Shown one piece after another: positions 62,280 to 64,000 of a stretch of DNA of 64,000 bases. The translations under genes were made by a program, and so were the position numbers. The stretch's first letter is position 1; each line of letters starts with the position of its first letter. This DNA is from Certhia americana (lineage: Eukaryota; Chordata; Aves; Passeriformes; Certhiidae), in contig CM031879.1 of NCBI GenBank assembly GCA_018697195.1, forward strand, positions 29,454,473-29,518,472, in the 5' to 3' direction. The notes under the pieces are model-generated. The model saw only the letters and a list, made by a program, of their open reading frames with translations. It was not told the origin of the DNA and searched no databases.

Positions 62280-64000
62280 AAAGAAAAAAAAAAAAGTTGT
62301 TAGACTTTAAATTCTATGAGATGAAATAATGTCTCCAAATATGATTATATACCCTGGTGCTGGTTTTACTTTCAGTACAAATTAGAAAAATTGCTATAAG
62401 TAGCCCTACCTCATTTTGTCCACAATTATGAAGCTCATGTTCATTTGAAACAATTTATCAGCCAATAGGTGGCACTGAAAGTATTTAACATTTATCTAAA
62501 TCTTCTATTTTCTTTTAGGAAAATTCAAGTTTCCCTCAAGTAAATGGTATGTTATGCTCACAAATTAAAGCTGAGTCACATATTGAATTTTCTTATTAAA
62601 GATATTAAGTACTTTTAAATAGTTGGAGGACTGTTGAGAATTTAAACAGTTCCCTGGAAATATGAACAAGTTCATCATAGTACTTGTATCCTTCTCAAAA
62701 CCCAGTCTAAAGGAGGAGTTCCTTTTGAGATTGTGGGACCACTGACATTCTAGGGAGTATCTTACAATGAAGTTTAAACTGTAAATATATGGGAAAATTT
62801 TAGTGTTCCAGAAACTGGTTTATATTGCAGTTCTTGCATGTTGCATGTCAATTTATTTTCTTTTCACAACTGCTTTCTTTTTTGTAAACCTGTGAGGAAA
62901 GAAGGAGGATTTTGTAGAAAATATAATTTTTTGTCACTAGCATTCACTAATTAATTCATTAATTAGAATAAATTTTACAAGAAACTTCTTCATTCTCTGT
63001 GGTAAACAAGTTCATAAATTATTCTATGAACAGAGATAATGAGACATTTTAGATCAGATTTCTATGTGCCGTAAGATATTCATAAAGAAACAACCTTGTC
63101 ATGTTAAGTTTTGCCATCTTTAATATCTTTTTTTGAGCAAATGTGATTCAGAAGTATCAGTGTTTTGGTTTATACTGAATGCAATTCAGTTGATTTCCAT
63201 ACCTGCACATTAAAGATCCTCCAAGGAATTGTACATTACAGTTCCTCCAAGGTTTTTACTGATAGTTATGCCAAGAACGTGAAGCAGGACTGACTTGTTC
63301 CAAAAAAAATATATGGTGATACAATATAGAACCTAACTATTCCATTTTCAGACTACTTCTCTACCACCTTTGTAGAGAAATCTGTCTTAAGAACAAATGT
63401 AGGCCACATAGGTTTCAGCTATACTAAACAAAAATGTGCAAGGATTCATTGTTCTGTCATCAACCGCAGTGTTACAGGGGACAAGTGAATAGCAGTGAAA
63501 TAGAAATATGTCCAAAACCAGGTAATGGATAGAGAGAAACAGATTTGCTCAGCTGTACCAACACATCTTAATTACAAGGAACTAAAAGTTTTCAGTGCAT
63601 TCCTGCCTTCATCATTTCCTGCCAGCAGGAAAATTAAACTGCCTTCAGATTGCAAAGCAGTAGAAAACAATAATTTAATGCTATAGCACCAGACCTCAGC
63701 AAGGTATAAGACTCTCTAGCTTCATCTGAATTGGTTCTGAAGACTTATGACTCTGCAGTTGGTGATGAGAATTAATGCATCATATCAGAAAGTAATTCAA
63801 ATTAAAACTCAAATCATTAATTTAAAGTTAGGTATTGTTTTCTCTGTTCAGGAAGCAAAGCAAGGAACTACATAAATCAAGGACCAAGCAAAGACATACC
63901 TTTATTAGCAATACAACTGAAAATATCTTCCTTCTCAGATTACTGGCAATATGAGTGGGTATGACAAAAAGAAAGACCAATATTCTGGCTGTAGATATCT
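62280..64000. other. Unassigned DNA, probably intronic if the 62 kb exon is real
   Basis: No second exon could be called with confidence. The only partial candidate is the donor-bounded segment at about 63901-63934 on the minus strand, described with the terminal exon. The rest is AT-rich without named repeats. Confidence 0.35.

Noticed and set aside
63901..63944. Possible penultimate exon for the 62 kb gene
   Set aside because: The donor (AAG|GTATGT) and phase fit, but the best acceptor would put TAA in frame, and other AGs have poor pyrimidine tracts. It is kept only as a remark.
1..64000. Bacterial, phage, CRISPR or operon-type systems
   Set aside because: There are no dense long frames, ribosome-binding sites or spacer arrays. 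The repeats are bird CR1 and LTR elements, so the DNA is vertebrate.
1..64000. tRNA, rRNA or known microRNA genes
   Set aside because: No cloverleaf box A/B pairs, no rRNA words and no microRNA-length stems with known seeds were seen by eye. A covariance-model search was not possible here.

Overview
This window looks like bird nuclear DNA, and almost all of it is non-coding. It is AT-rich and CpG-poor, with no CpG island and no operon-like organisation. The clade evidence is the interspersed repeats. Several CR1 LINE 3' ends carry the typical bird tail (tandem ATTCTATG / ATTCTGTG). There is also a solo long terminal repeat of a type I recognise from memory as common in Neoaves, including passerines. 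I cannot name the species or the chromosome.

Layout. 1-12.6 kb: unassigned AT-rich DNA with a few simple repeats, a GTGATCAC palindrome cluster (7.44-7.50 kb) and a short CR1 reverse-transcriptase relic (11.47-11.58 kb). 12.6-28.4 kb: old CR1 copies (about 12.7-13.2, 22.1-22.4 and 28.05-28.35 kb), a probable MIR-like SINE (15.2 kb), the solo LTR (27.0-27.45 kb) and one good internal-exon candidate on the minus strand (17.88-18.01 kb). 28.4-47 kb: mostly unassigned, with blocks that read like conserved regulatory DNA (33.4, 37.7-38.1, 39.6 and 41.6-42.2 kb). This part also holds most of the unstable low-complexity tracts: an AT hairpin, C26, a TCTAA array broken by a 10-N assembly gap, A40T11, and a TTTG/G-run tract. 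47-62 kb: unassigned, with one CR1 3' end (51.3-51.5 kb) and paired hairpins (59.0 kb). 62.16-62.28 kb: the best coding candidate, a terminal exon on the minus strand.

No complete gene is present. The reading frames longer than about 100 codons are all chance or low-complexity, with no domain I recognise. The two exon candidates (17.9 and 62.2 kb) are both on the minus strand. The 62 kb one carries a stop codon, so the 17.9 kb one would belong to a different downstream gene, an alternative transcript or a relic. No tRNA, rRNA, CRISPR array or new multi-gene system was seen. The window reads as a gene desert or large introns/flanks, and its main interest is repeat history, structured tandem repeats and possible regulatory elements.
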